A stretch of DNA of 64,000 nt from Parelaphostrongylus tenuis (GCA_019055375.1 JAHQIW010005536.1:205691-269690); one strand, 5' to 3'. Positions 23,560 to 33,884 are shown, numbered from the stretch's first letter. Notes: generated by a model not told the origin, from the letters alone. Numbers and translations: made by a program.

Positions 23560-23936
23560 AATTTATGGTATCCACTGTTTTTAGAACCACGCAATAGACA
23601 TTCAAAATAATTTCAAAAAAGATTGTTTAAAGCCTAAGCCAAGTTGGTACACCAGGGCAACACGCCGGTGTTTCGGAAGTTCTAAAAACAGTCGATGCCA
23701 CGGATCGATTTTGCTCTACCAGTCGAGATCCATCGAGTGAGAAGTGGTGATGGGCCACTGTCACTGTACACCATGCCGTCACCACATACGCCTCCCTCCT
23801 TGCTACAGTGCAGGGCATAATGTGTGGCGTGGGTCACTGACGAGGAGGGCAAGACCTCCGAAACGCGAATGTATGGTCCTAGGGTACCGACCTCGCTTAG
23901 GCTTCAAACATTCTTCCTTTTTTGAAATTATTTTGG
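23560..23936 (+). mobile_element. HHR-C element in left palindrome arm
   Basis: A 377-bp insertion flanked by 11-bp direct repeats GTGTTGAAATC (23549-23559, 23937-23947). The inverted part is shorter than in the 16-kb copy. It starts inside the ribozyme (GTTTCGGAAG, 23670-23679) and runs past the unit end into the next unit start: AAAAACAGTGGAT (RC of 23567-23579) matches AAAAACAGTCGAT at 23685. Only the sense arm keeps a ribozyme. The mirror copy is 26738-27114. Confidence 0.8.
23831..23879 (+). ncRNA. Hammerhead ribozyme HHR-C variant
   Basis: Core CTGACGA (23837-23843) and GAAA (23860-23863), with a perfect stem II GGAGG/CCTCC around GCAAGA. Stem I GGGTCA/TGGTCC pairs through two G-U wobbles. 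Stem III (23863-23872) is weakened compared with the ACACC/GGTGT form. A17 is at 23873. It may cleave poorly. Confidence 0.65.
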
Positions 23937-24270
23937 GTGTTGAAATCGTTGAGATTTGCGCTATTAGATGTTTGCTAATGTCTAAGGGAAGAGCTCTGTC
24001 CTGCGGAAAACATGCGCGATAAGGCGAGACGTTTGTGAAACACAATTTTTTATGGCTACAGCGCTGTAAGAAAGCGTTATTGGAAGACCCATTTTTGTTA
24101 TTAAAATATTAAAAACGTTTTCAAGTTCACTTTTCTTGATTGCCTGACGCGAGATTGGCAAATTAGTTGTAGAAGTTTGGCTGACGTTTCGGCGACCCGT
24201 CTTCTTCAGAGTCTGGGCTTATGTATTTGAATGATTCGGATGGTCTTATTTATATGCTGCCTAGGTCAGG

Positions 24271-25080
24271 TCAGAAGATCAAACGAAGAAAAGGCGTGAG
24301 ATATCGTGTGATGGTGACGCACTCGTTCTTCCGGTTTATTTCGGGGTTTTTGGCGTTTATCCAAAATGCCTCAAGAATTTTGCGCGTGGATGTTATTGAT
24401 TCCTGCGCCAGAATTGTGACAGTCACATCAAAATCCTTGTTGCTGTGTTTTCGTGCCCTATGTAGACTCAAAGGTTCGGTTTTATCTATTTTAGATTTAC
24501 TATCTAGATGTTCTTTTATGCGGATGAAAAGTGGTCTACCAGTTTCGCCTATGTATTCTTCCCCGCATGTTTTACATGTTAATAAATAAATTGTGCCCGA
24601 TCTCATACAATCCCCTGTTTTCCGTTAGGGCAGATCATACAGTTTTTGGTGTTGCACAATCGATCATAAAGTCTATTTTGGATCAGCTGATGGTGTAGGG
24701 TGGGAGATGGGATTTCGATAACCCACCACGGAATTTTCAAGACCGCATCTCTTTAGGCACCTTTTAACCGCGCTACCAATTTCGTTTGATATAAATGGGC
24801 AGTTATAGAGTAAGGTAACATCAAATAACTCCTTTACATGCGAGTTGTTTGGTTTCGAGCAACGTAGGTGATCTAGGAGCATTGAGTACTGGGTAGATGG
24901 GTTGGTATGAATCTGAGCACCTGAGTGAAAATAAGGTTCAGAAACCACGTTCTTTAGTCCGCCTATACAACTGATGATAGGTCTAACTTTGTATGTTGAT
25001 GGATCGGTAGACACTATATTCTGCAAATACTCAACTACTTTTGGCATAAAAAATTGTGCTCCAATCTGGCACACAAACAA
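24271..25080 (-). pseudogene. Penelope-like element, minus copy (deleted RT, GIY-YIG)
   Basis: On the minus strand, RT finger-region text (TYKVRPIISCIGG, about 24990) runs to motif A (FDVTLLYNC, about 24815). It then jumps directly to the linker SNEIGSAVKRCLKRCGLENS, so the palm and thumb are deleted. A 111-aa GIY-YIG endonuclease ORF (24271-24606) follows, identical to that at 26068-26403. Penelope-like elements use this RT and endonuclease to insert copies. This copy diverges head-to-head from the plus copy and is non-functional. Confidence 0.8.
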
Positions 25081-25137
25081 GAACAAAAAGCAAAGCAACA
25101 AACAAAAAAACAAAAAGCAAGTGAGGTAACATGAAAT

Positions 25138-26403
25138 CGAGTCATTTGATGTTACCTCTTTTTATACAAAACGTATCAAATGGCTCTGCAATGCAAGCCA
25201 TTTTCGAAACTCCTAACTGAAATGAGCAAAAAGTTAATATGTATGACTTCACAATTCAACAACTAATGACCCTTCTGAAAAATGTCTCAGTTGTTCAACC
25301 TTTCGGTGGGAAAATATTCACAAAACTCAGGGGGTTAGCCATGCGTCAACGTTTAGCACCTAGTCTTGCCATCGCTTTTATGTATAAGGTGGAAGCTCCA
25401 ATTCTCGTTCAAAGACCACTGCTCTACTGCCGGTATATGGACGATTATTTCATTGTCTGTCCCACACAAGAGAAATGACAAATGTTTTGAAGTCCTGAAC
25501 GGACAGTCAGAGCATATAAAATATACGCGAGAGAGTTCAAACGGGAGCTGGCTTCCATTCTTAAACATGGAAGTAAAGCTTCTGGATAGTGGCTATAGTA
25601 CAAAATGGTATCGAAAACCAAGTAACAAAAAACATTTTTGGTCAATCACCTTTCATCTCAACCTTCACACATGAAAAAATCGCTAATTAAAAACGTGTTT
25701 CGAAGAGCTAAAATTGTGTGCACAGGAGAAGAGGAAAGGAACAATCATTAGACTTGGCGCGAAGAATTGCCAATTCCAGCGGCTACAAAACATTTGCCAC
25801 TCGGGAATATTCAAAAAGTGCAATTAGCTTCAAAAGAAGATTACTCCGCACCACAATAAAGTTCCTTTCAACTGCCCATTTATATCAAACGAAATTGGTA
25901 GCGCGGTTAAAAGGTGCCTAAAGAGATGCGGTCTTGAAAATTCCGTGGTGGGTTATCGAAATCCCATCTCCCACCCTACACCATCAGCTGATCCAAAATA
26001 GACTTTATGATCGATTGTGCAACACCAAAAACTGTATGATCTGCCCTAACGGAAAACAGGGGATTGTATGAGATCGGGCACAATTTATTTATTAACATGT
26101 AAAACATGCGGGGAAGAATACATAGGCGAAACTGGTAGACCACTTTTCATCCGCATAAAAGAACATCTAGATAGTAAATCTAAAATAGATAAAACCGAAC
26201 CTTTGAGTCTACATAGGGCACGAAAACACAGCAACAAGGATTTTGATGTGACTGTCACAATTCTGGCGCAGGAATCAATAACATCCACGCGCAAAATTCT
26301 TGAGGCATTTTGGATAAACGCCAAAAACCCCGAAATAAACCGGAAGAACGAGTGCGTCACCATCACACGATATCTCACGCCTTTTCTTCGTTTGATCTTC
26401 TGA
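25138..26403 (+). pseudogene. Penelope-like element, plus copy (RT + GIY-YIG endonuclease)
   Basis: It starts at RT motif A (ESFDVTSFYT, 25138-25167). After a stop and frameshift, an ORF from 25239 reads GLAMRQRLAPSLA and the catalytic YMDD (25434-25445). A further frameshift leads into the thumb (SSNGSWLPFLNMEVKL, TKWYRKPSNK, to 25671). Then come the linker with LDLARRIANSSGY, a Cys-rich finger CNTKNCMICPNG (about 26018-26053), and the endonuclease at 26068-26403 (GTIYLLTC...EEYIG, with Arg29, His33 and the later EAFWINAKNP). This is the standard PLE order. The 5' RT part is missing and at least three frame breaks exist. Confidence 0.85.
26068..26403 (+). CDS. GIY-YIG endonuclease domain of PLE
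   Basis: An intact 111-codon reading frame. GTIY (residues 4-7) and EEYIG (16-20) form the GIY-YIG motif. R29 in FIRIKEH is the expected catalytic arginine, and E/N of LEAFWINAKNPEIN sit where the metal-binding Glu and the conserved Asn fall in the family. In active PLEs this domain nicks the target for reverse transcription. The ORF begins inside the domain boundary and is frame-shifted from the zinc finger upstream, so it is a surviving domain rather than a full gene. It is identical to 24271-24606 on the minus strand. Confidence 0.75.
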   Translation: MRSGTIYLLTCKTCGEEYIGETGRPLFIRIKEHLDSKSKIDKTEPLSLHRARKHSNKDFDVTVTILAQESITSTRKILEAFWINAKNPEINRKNECVTITRYLTPFLRLIF

Positions 26404-26737
26404 CCTGACCTAGGCAGCATATAAATAAGACCATCCGAATCATTCAAATACATAAGCCCAGACTCTGAAGAAGACGGGTCGCCGAAACGTCAGCCAAACT
26501 TCTACAACTAATTTGCCAATCTCGCGTCAGGCAATCAAGAAAAGTGAACTTGAAAACGTTTTTAATATTTTAATAACAAAAATGGGTCTTCCAATAACGC
26601 TTTCTTACAGCGCTGTAGCCATAAAAAATTGTGTTTCACAAACGTCTCGCCTTATCGCGCATGTTTTCCGCAGGACAGAGCTCTTCCCTTAGACATTAGC
26701 AAACATCTAATAGCGCAAATCTCAACGATTTCAACAC

Positions 26738-27114
26738 CCAAAATAATTTCAAAAAAGGAAGAATGTTTGAAGCCTAAGCGAGGTCGGTACCCTAGGACCA
26801 TACATTCGCGTTTCGGAGGTCTTGCCCTCCTCGTCAGTGACCCACGCCACACATTATGCCCTGCACTGTAGCAAGGAGGGAGGCGTATGTGGTGACGGCA
26901 TGGTGTACAGTGACAGTGGCCCATCACCACTTCTCACTCGATGGATCTCGACTGGTAGAGCAAAATCGATCCGTGGCATCGACTGTTTTTAGAACTTCCG
27001 AAACACCGGCGTGTTGCCCTGGTGTACCAACTTGGCTTAGGCTTTAAACAATCTTTTTTGAAATTATTTTGAATGTCTATTGCGTGGTTCTAAAAACAGT
27101 GGATACCATAAATT
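26738..27114 (-). mobile_element. HHR-C element in right palindrome arm
   Basis: Mirror image of 23560-23936, with the 11-bp duplications GATTTCAACAC at 26727-26737 and 27115-27125. It was copied with the arm and was not a separate insertion. It carries the ribozyme at 26795-26843 on the minus strand. Confidence 0.8.
26795..26843 (-). ncRNA. Hammerhead ribozyme HHR-C variant (mirror copy)
   Basis: Identical to 23831-23879 in reverse: core CTGACGA (26837-26831), stem II GGAGG/CCTCC, core GAAA, wobble-containing stem I (GGGTCA 26843-26838 with TGGTCC 26800-26795). Confidence 0.65.
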
Positions 27115-28097
27115 GATTTCAACACCGTTCTTTTATCTAAAACAAGCGCTTAAGTATTCTGTAGCAGGGAAAAGAAAATTGAGCTTGGAACACGCCGCGC
27201 ATTACTCGCTATTAGGATGCGTAGGCGATTGATAGACCGCACTGGACGGTTGATCAACCGCACAAGGCGATTTGCATCTGGAGAGCGATTTGTCATATTA
27301 AACTTAGGACTTTCACTACGTTGGAAAATGATTTATATAAAACATAGGACTCTACAAGACTTTCTCCGCACGCTCATATGATTTCTTTGCATTGACTAAA
27401 GTTGCTTGGGCTAAGGTTTGATAGCCGGCTTTGTTCGATGATTTAAAAGAAAATGATACACGTAAGCACAAAAATTATGCAAAAGAGTTCTCCTTCTATT
27501 ATTAAGCATTCATGAAAGCTAAAATCATCCAAGAACAGAAGAATATTTTGAATGAACAACGAAAATCCGCCCGATAACGTGTGGCGCTCCTGGGGCAAAT
27601 TTCTGGTTCCTGCTATAGCGCTGCAGAAGAGGCTTTACAAGAAGCATATACAATTTTTTGAAGCTTCGCGATCAAAATCATCGAGCGATTATTGATACTT
27701 TGAAGGAAAGAGCTCTGTTCTATAAAAAAATACATGCTATCAAGAACAACATGAATTAAATACAACTTTATCTTTCTTGTTACAGCGCTGTGAAGAAGCC
27801 CTTCAGTAGGTCTTTTGCAAATTCCGAGATTTGAGCTTAATGGTTTATTACTAGGACTAAGAAAATCGTTGTCCAGCTAAAGAAATGTTTCCTCAAACCC
27901 TTTCTAGCAACAAAAAATTATCGTAATACTATGCCTGTGGCATATCTGCTTTTACACCTGAATTTTAGCCGTTGCCAAAAATGCAGCTTGTATTATGATA
28001 CAAAATGCAAAACGAGTGTGCATCAGATGCACTTGTGGAAATTTATGTGACACTGGAGACGAAGCTCTCAGTCAGAAGCACGTGCCAAAAAATCGAA

Positions 28098-29175
28098 ATT
28101 GCACATTGGCCCAATAATTTGAGAAGAACATAATGCTTGAGCGGCCTATGCTCAAATTTTGCGCTGCTTTCGACACTGAGGCCACTGGCCTTGTTTATTT
28201 CTGAATGTCAGTAATTGAAAAGATGTTGACAATATGTAATCGCTGGTGTCCATATTCGTTAGACTTCCTACATATTCTTTTCAGTGGCTCTCAAAATGTT
28301 GATCGAGAGATTGTGGCTACGCATTCGATAGTATTCACCAGAGGTATGCACCGGTACTTGCAGTACGAAAATGGAAGATTTTAGATTCTCAGCCTAGCGG
28401 CAATGTGCATCGAGCAATGTGTGGCCACGATCCACTCTAAGAAATATGAGAAAAAACAGCATCTCTCTTGGTGTGCTTCTTCTTGCCTTTACGGTAAGCA
28501 AATCTTTTTGCCAATACCTCATCTATCGACCACTTTTTTTAGACCCGCTCAAAATGACATAAGCTAATGAGGATCTAACATCTTTTGAGGTGTTAGGTGT
28601 AGTTATACACAGGTACCTATTTCGTCCTATGGGGACTCACCAGTAGCACTCTCCTTCGGTTCAGCCGACCTCCTGAGGTTAAATAACCCTCTATAAAGGA
28701 ATAGACGCCAAGTAATAAATCACCCCGAGTCAGATGATGGAGTTACCTGACGTTGTGGCGACCGGTAGTCGAGCTCGTGGCTGGTACAATGAATGATTAG
28801 TGCATTGTCTAGTGCAATGACTAATTTATTATTCGGCGTCGATTCCTTTATAGAGGACTATTCAGCCTCAGGGAATCGGGTGAGCCGAAAGAGGATGCTA
28901 CTGATGAGTCCCAGTAGAACGAAACGGGTACCCGCATAGAACTAACCCCTTATGTCCTTATCATTTTGCTCAATTGGGCACAGAAATTTCTTCCAATTCT
29001 AAATTACTGTTTTGCGAGGAACAATAATGTCGCTTAATTCGAAAGTTTTCGTATTCCGAGAAAAGCTTTATGTACAAATCTCAGTCAAGCCATAGTCAAC
29101 TAATCAAAGGAAGAATAGCATTCATATCAGTCTACTTATCAAAATAAGCACAAACTGTTGGTGACGTTGCCGCTG
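28098..29175 (+). other. Right-arm-only segment
   Basis: The left arm goes from the equivalent of 28097 (CGTGCCAAAAAAT) straight to the equivalent of 29180 through a poly-A/T run. These 1.08 kb are thus an insertion on the right or a deletion on the left. They contain a possible signal-peptide exon (MRKNSISLGVLLLAFT, 28449-28496, then GTAAGC) and a degenerate HHR-A element. The A/T run at the left junction may mark a deletion. Confidence 0.55.
28530..28960 (+). mobile_element. HHR-A element, degenerate foldback copy
   Basis: Same layout as 5509-6026: AGACCCGCTCAAAATGACAT at the left, an inverted and a sense arm sharing GGACTCATCAG-like text, CCTTATCATT at the right. The plus-strand core is intact (CTGATGA 28901-28907, GAAA 28921-28924), but stem II has a C-A mismatch, U16.1 is C (28935) and stem I is broken. 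The minus-strand core reads CTGGTGA (RC 28637-28643), an A6 to G change. Neither should cleave. I could not fix a target duplication. Confidence 0.65.
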
Positions 29176-29178
29176 CAG

Positions 29179-29354
29179 GTTATGTCTACAACATCGATCA
29201 CTTTACTGCAAAAGCACCGTGGATGATCAGCGTAGCTCCGGCTGCCTTGGCAAAGTTCAATCAAATCTTTATGCTGGCCATCATTACCTGCATCATCTAC
29301 ATTGTCATTTTTCACATATTGACTCCACTGAACAAAGAGAGCCTACGATGTGAG
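29179..29354 (+). CDS. Candidate exon of a membrane protein
   Basis: From a CTGCAG acceptor (29173-29178) to a GAG/GTATTT donor, the frame reads GYVYNIDHFTAKAPWMISV, AALAKFNQIF, then a hydrophobic stretch (MLAIITCIIYIVIFHILT) consistent with one membrane-spanning helix, and PLNKESLRCE. Nematode serpentine chemoreceptors are one possibility, but I cannot assign a family. The left-arm counterpart is broken. An upstream partner could be the signal-like exon at 28449-28496. Confidence 0.4.
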
Positions 29355-29639
29355 GTATTTCATTTTACAGACTAGTAGCACCTGAATTTTTGCATATTGA
29401 TACAATTATGTATCTTTAGTGTTGATTTTTAAACCTGGAATTTCGTTCGTATTGTGTTCTGCCCATTGGACTAGAACATAATGTTACTCTTCACGTTCCT
29501 CTTCGTTCTCACGCATCGCACTTATAGTGATATCTTTACCCGACCAGTCGCGTGGAAACATGGTGCGTTCTCACATGGTGGGCAAAGAAACAGAACGCAA
29601 ACCAAAATCAACCATTGCATTAAAAAAAAAGGGTGTTTC

Positions 29640-29871
29640 CAGACTAGGCATTTTTTTTCTTATGCATAGCTAATTGGGCATGCTTCCTTTTCTATGAGTC
29701 AGATTGGACAAAATCCCGCAAACAAGCTGCTCAGAAGTACATGGAATGCTCTCAGGAACTGCCTGAAATTTGCCAGCTCCTGTTTGTATCTCCGGAAAAG
29801 AATGACGAATTTCCTTTGAGATCTAGCCTTCATATATTGAGTCTAACAGGCCACGCATCCGCTATAAAGAA
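29640..29871 (+). other. Exon-like open frame in right-arm-only segment
   Basis: A frame open without an ATG reads FYESDWTKSRKQAAQKYMEC, then SQELPEICQLLFVSPEKNDE, to a stop near 29873. It has balanced codon use and no repeat character, and lies inside the segment (29636-30115) missing from the left arm. No family recognised. Confidence 0.3.
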
Positions 29872-30364
29872 CTAGACGCAGTAGAGATCTCTTTCATGTG
29901 ACTCGATAGAGCCTCGATGAGGTGTGCTGGTAAGGACTAGTACGGACAGAATGCTAAAATGTTGAAGTACCAGGCTATCCAAGTCGTAAGGGGCTAGAAT
30001 GAGAACCCATACCAATAATTCACGCACACTTACTCACGAATACTCTATGGATAGACTAATAATGCAAGCAAGTGGGATGAAGTACTGCGCTATGAGACTG
30101 ACTCAGACGAAAAGACACCAAACATTTTACGTTGTCTATAACACCGGAGAAAAGCTCTTTTGGGATATACGGCAGCAGAGTTTTTAGTGGCATTAGTGTT
30201 TTTATCCAGACGGGTTTGGCTATGAACATGGATCCATTTGAACAAATAGCAACCCGGATCAGACGCCAGCTGATGAAAGGGTGTGATTTATGTCTGCTTC
30301 TCTGTCTCCGATTACGCACCATCATCGTACTAAGGCGATGTCAAAGGGTTCCATGCGGATATGA

Positions 30365-30510
30365 AAAGCTCTTAACAAGAAAAAATCCTCTAGTGTCATT
30401 GTTGGAGGTTTAAACGCGAGAATTTGGCAGGGAACAACGCTGAATAATATCACAGTAGCACCTATGAATTCTGATGATTTGAATGGAACAAACGAGTTGA
30501 GAGCATGTCC
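30365..30510 (+). other. Exon-like segment of unknown gene (right arm)
   Basis: KALNKKKSSSVIVGGLNARI, then WQGTTLNNITVAPMNSDD and LNGTNELRACPSS to a stop; same frame as the left arm copy at 21705-21880. A CTTAACAAG near 30370 could be an acceptor. Product unknown. Confidence 0.3.
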
Positions 30511-31479
30511 GAGTTCATGATAACAGCAAGAACCATTCAGGCAAACATGCAATCTCAGAGGTTTCGCATGCATTGTTGAACTTCAGAGTCTCCCAGTGGA
30601 GACAACATAACGTAATAGGCCTGATCTATGTAAATGGAGGACTCTTATTTAGATACCGATATATATCTTGAATTATACACGGGATCAACCCATTTCTTCC
30701 TTTGTGCGAAATTTCATGTTTAGTGAAGAGGAAGGGAAGACGCATTTATAAACAAAAAATCATAATTTCCATAAATAGCTATTAATTCAAATCATTAGTT
30801 TGATCGTAAAATCGTACGTCATCAGCAATATCCACGAAATTGCGACAGGCTTTTTAAATCTCCTCAAGTCAATGCTGTGGAAGTTGAGAGCCTGAAATCA
30901 TAAATAAACTTATGCCTCGAGAAGCACTAGATTTCGTATTCCAATGTGGTACTACCACCGCTCCGCTCCACTGCATATCAAGCTTCCGAGTTCACTTCCA
31001 GCTCAACATCTATGTCGTAGAAGTCATTCACTGTTTGTGTTATAAGTGGAGAGGAATCATAACGCCTACTAAGGCTCTAGGTAAAATCGATTCGGCCAAC
31101 ATTCTATGATGGTTTGAGGAAGGCGGAACCCTCACTAAAATATGCAAGTCGACAAACGGAGTTTCAAATTTATCGCTAGCATACTACTGAACAAGATAAA
31201 TATTTTATGTTTCGAAAAAGTTAACTTAAATGAGTGTTATTCAATAAGCTGTGTTTATTCTCTGTACGATGTTTTTATTTTTAACCTCGTAATCTCAATT
31301 ACAACATTCTGCGAATCGTAATAGAGGATCATTTCTTTGGAGTGATGCAAAATTTTGTCGGTATCATACTGTGAATTTTGATAGTACAATAAATTTGCTC
31401 AAATCGTTATTAATGAATTAGTATACCCGCAAACAGCGCTTTTTGCCAATATAAAATATGTCTGCGCATTGCTCTAACC

Positions 31480-32290
31480 TAGTAAAGGGTGAATCAACAT
31501 TTCACGAACTCTTGGAAAAGTTTTTCTGCATCCTATCACTTACAGAGGCGTTGTCATGTCGAAATATCTGAAGAAGTGATTTTTAGTGGGCACGAGGTCC
31601 GGCAAGTTTGGAGGATAAGGCAGAACCTGGAACTCAGATCCGTTGGACATTTGAAGCGTTCGTTGTGCGACGTGAGGCCGCACCTTGTCGCAAAAGGAAA
31701 TGTGGCTCTTTTACAGGGCTTGAGGAACCTGTTGTGGACCAAACCGGAAACAGACCACCATGCAGTGACCATGACCTTTTGAAAGCGTGATTTTGGCTTC
31801 AAGAATTGCTTTGAAGCTTCTCTTGGGTCTAATCAGTGAGCTGATCATCGCTGATCCTCATATATTATCCACTTTTCGTTGCAGGTGACAATCAGGGCGA
31901 GAAATGGCTTGCGATTGCTGCGTTAAGTAAGAGAAGACGACTCTTCAAAACGACGATTTTTGATTTTCAGTAAACTCATGATGGACTACCTACCAAGCTT
32001 TTTTGCCTTTCCAATTTACTTCAGTAGGCTAACTACCGTGGAGTGATCGGAAATCATTTTATTTGGCGGCCTATTGCGGTGTTATGATGTTATAATAAGC
32101 CTAATGGTGTAGAGTGGTGTGCAAAAACGACTTAAACGTTTTTGCACACCACTGTACACCATTGGGCTTATTATAATACCGTAGAATAATTGATGCTGAG
32201 TTCTTCTGCGACATCTCGCGTAGTCATGAGAGGGTAAGCTTCTGTGATCGCTCTCAAATGGTTGATATTCTTCAAAGGTTCTTGTCTCTT
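31480..32290 (-). pseudogene. Mariner-family transposase pseudogene
   Basis: In minus-strand order it shows LRAITEAYPLMTTRDVAEEL (32170-32260, second helix-turn-helix), DHSTVV and KNRRFEESSSLT (about 31950-32040), IVTCNEKWIIYED (about 31870; the first catalytic Asp of the TCDEKW motif reads Asn), SRFQKVMVTAWWSVSGLVHN (about 31760), then VRPHVAQRTLQM and VLPYPPNLPDLVPT in shifted frames. Many stops and frameshifts. A 40-bp-arm hairpin (32090-32176) splits the helix-turn-helix region. The N-terminal side merges into a TTAGGC-like array. Confidence 0.8.
32090..32176. repeat. Near-perfect hairpin, 40-bp arms
   Basis: Arms 32090-32129 and 32137-32176 pair with two mismatches around a 7-nt loop (ACTTAAA). 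It sits inside the mariner pseudogene between two pieces of the DNA-binding domain, so it is an insertion. It could be a tiny MITE. A small-RNA precursor is possible but unsupported. Confidence 0.7.
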
Positions 32291-32500
32291 AGGCTTCGGC
32301 TTAGGATTTGTTTTCGGTTTAGGCTTCGGTTTAGGCTTCGACTTAGGCTTAGGCTTGGGCATATTCTTAGGCTTTGGTTTTGGTTTTAGGCTTCATCTTA
32401 GGCTTAGACTTACTCTTCGGGCTTTGGGCTTTGGGCTTAGGCTTATGCTTATGCTTAGGCATAGGCTTATGCTTGACTTTGGCTTCGTGTTTCGTCTTAG
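32285..32500. repeat. Degenerate TTAGGC (nematode telomere-like) array
   Basis: About 35 imperfect hexamers: TTAGGC, TTCGGC, TTCGAC, TTTGGT, TTATGC and TTGGGC, including a tandem TTAGGCTTAGGC around 32344. TTAGGC is the telomere repeat of most nematodes. In the reverse frame the array encodes a Lys-Pro repeat, which is an artefact. An interstitial telomeric tract or a coincidental microsatellite are both possible. Confidence 0.6.
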
Positions 32501-33880
32501 TCACACACGCACACACTTACACGAAAATGCATCATTCGCCAATACTGGCTTGTAGTTGGGTCGACTGACAGCCGACTCAACCCTGTTGTCAACTCAATGG
32601 TGGCCTAGAGAAAGGACTTCGCTAATGCAGCTCGAAATCGCGACTTCGAGGCGTTCTCGAGTGTGTTTTAGCCATTTATGCAAATCGCGAAATCCGCAAC
32701 TATCTTTGCACCTCATTACTTATTTTTGCCATTAATCGCCTCAAAAGCAACGAGCACGTGGGAAGATTTCACTGTTCGTCTATACATGACACTAGCTAGC
32801 TTCGAAAGTCAATTTGTTCGCGAAAATTTTCTATAAAAATCTGAGAGTAGTCAAATTTCATCTAATATATGCAATGAAGGTGACATTTGAGCTCAAGAGT
32901 AAGGAAGAATTACCGACCATATAATAATTATTGCAATTTCTTTTCGGATTCTCCTCGATCGCATTATTAGCTTTTCTTGGCAAAATAGTAGATTCATGCG
33001 ATGATTGATAGAATCACCGTCTTCTTCTCTTTTTCTCACGAATAAAGAAATCGATGTGCGCAGAGCGAATTGTGCGATTTTCGTTGTTTCAAGGTTTTTT
33101 TTGCTTTATTTGGCAGAAAACTTTGAAATTGTGTATTAATTTGATAGATCATAACTTTTTATACTCTCTCATATGCTTTTGGCTTGGTTATACGTGTCTT
33201 CTGCAGAGAAAAACTCTCGTTGACTACGCAATCGAACTGAATTGGGCAAGAAATGAATTGTATTGCATTGCACAAGAGGGGATCACAAGGAAAATCTTTA
33301 GTTTTGCTCTTCCATAGTACTATACAAGACCCAAGAGCTATCATAGTAAATAGAAATTGAAGAACAGCTGACGCATGCTGTATTCGATGACAGTTCATTG
33401 AAAACTCTCCCAGTATAACTAAGTTTATAATAATCATTTGTTTGATTCCAGTTTTCAGAGTTAATGTAAGTGAGAAAAGGTTGAGTACCTATGGACAGCG
33501 AAGAAATCTGAGAGATAAGGTACACAGTGCTTGAATAAAGGGCTTAGAAAATCAGCACTATGAGACTATTGGTCAGAGATAGGTGCCTCAAGAAAAGCAT
33601 CCTCGGTGCTTTTTTCCTATCCGCACTCACATTCAAAAAAGGCACTTTTTTTCAGGTTTTAGTAATCGCTCGACAGCTTGAATATTGAAAATCTGAAGAA
33701 TGTGTTTATTTTTTCAAATGGTTATCACAGTGCACTATAAGTATGAAAAAAAATTTTGGTACCTATATGTAATATGACAACCAATTTTTGAGCTGATCTC
33801 ATTCGCTGACAGGAGCTTTCAAGAAAAGTGTTAGTAATCAAATGAAATTCAGTTTTATTTAACCGCCTTAACGGTGGCAA
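32500..33880. other. No gene seen
   Basis: AT-rich sequence with overlapping short ORFs on both strands (33054-33317 plus, 33159-33525 minus) that carry no recognisable domain or splice context. Confidence 0.4.
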
Positions 33881-33884
33881 AGTT

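Larger units (their letters stand above)
21138..24804 (+). repeat. Large inverted duplication, left arm
   Basis: Reverse complement of 25870-31097. From 22587 to 24804 the match to 25870-28089 is almost base-perfect (coordinate sum 50674 to 50676). Outward of 22570 the arms differ more, and the right arm carries two extra segments (28098-29175 and 29636-30115). The arms include a Penelope-like endonuclease, an HHR-C element and exon-like pieces of host type. About 1.07 kb (24805-25869) separates the arms. Confidence 0.85.
25870..31097 (-). repeat. Large inverted duplication, right arm
   Basis: Mirror of 21138-24804. The inner 2.2 kb (25870-28089) is nearly identical to the left arm; the outer part is diverged. 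It ends at AAAATCGATTC (about 31087-31097), where the left arm continues into an HHR-B fragment and the right into unrelated DNA. It has two segments not in the left arm: about 28098-29175 and 29636-30115. Confidence 0.85.

Noticed and set aside
23744..24022. 92-aa ORF and its mirror at 26652-26930
   Set aside because: Runs through the HHR-C element; explained by the repeat.
24221..24589. 122-aa plus-strand ORF and mirror at 26085-26453
   Set aside because: Antisense shadow of the GIY-YIG endonuclease frame.
26465..26490. Hammerhead-like CTGAAGA ... GAAACG at the Penelope-like element 3' end (and mirror at 24184-24209)
   Set aside because: Core spacing is similar, but the G10.1-C11.1 pair is absent, stem II is offset and no stem I or III forms. 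I do not call it a ribozyme.
12837..27114. HHR-C copies as ordinary TIR DNA transposons (MITEs)
   Set aside because: Target duplications are 10, 11 and 14 bp and vary between copies, arms are unequal and cross a unit junction, and ribozymes are present. A retroelement origin fits better.
32171..32362. Lys-Pro repeat protein on the minus strand
   Set aside because: The Lys-Pro part is the reverse translation of the TTAGGC-like array joined to a mariner fragment.
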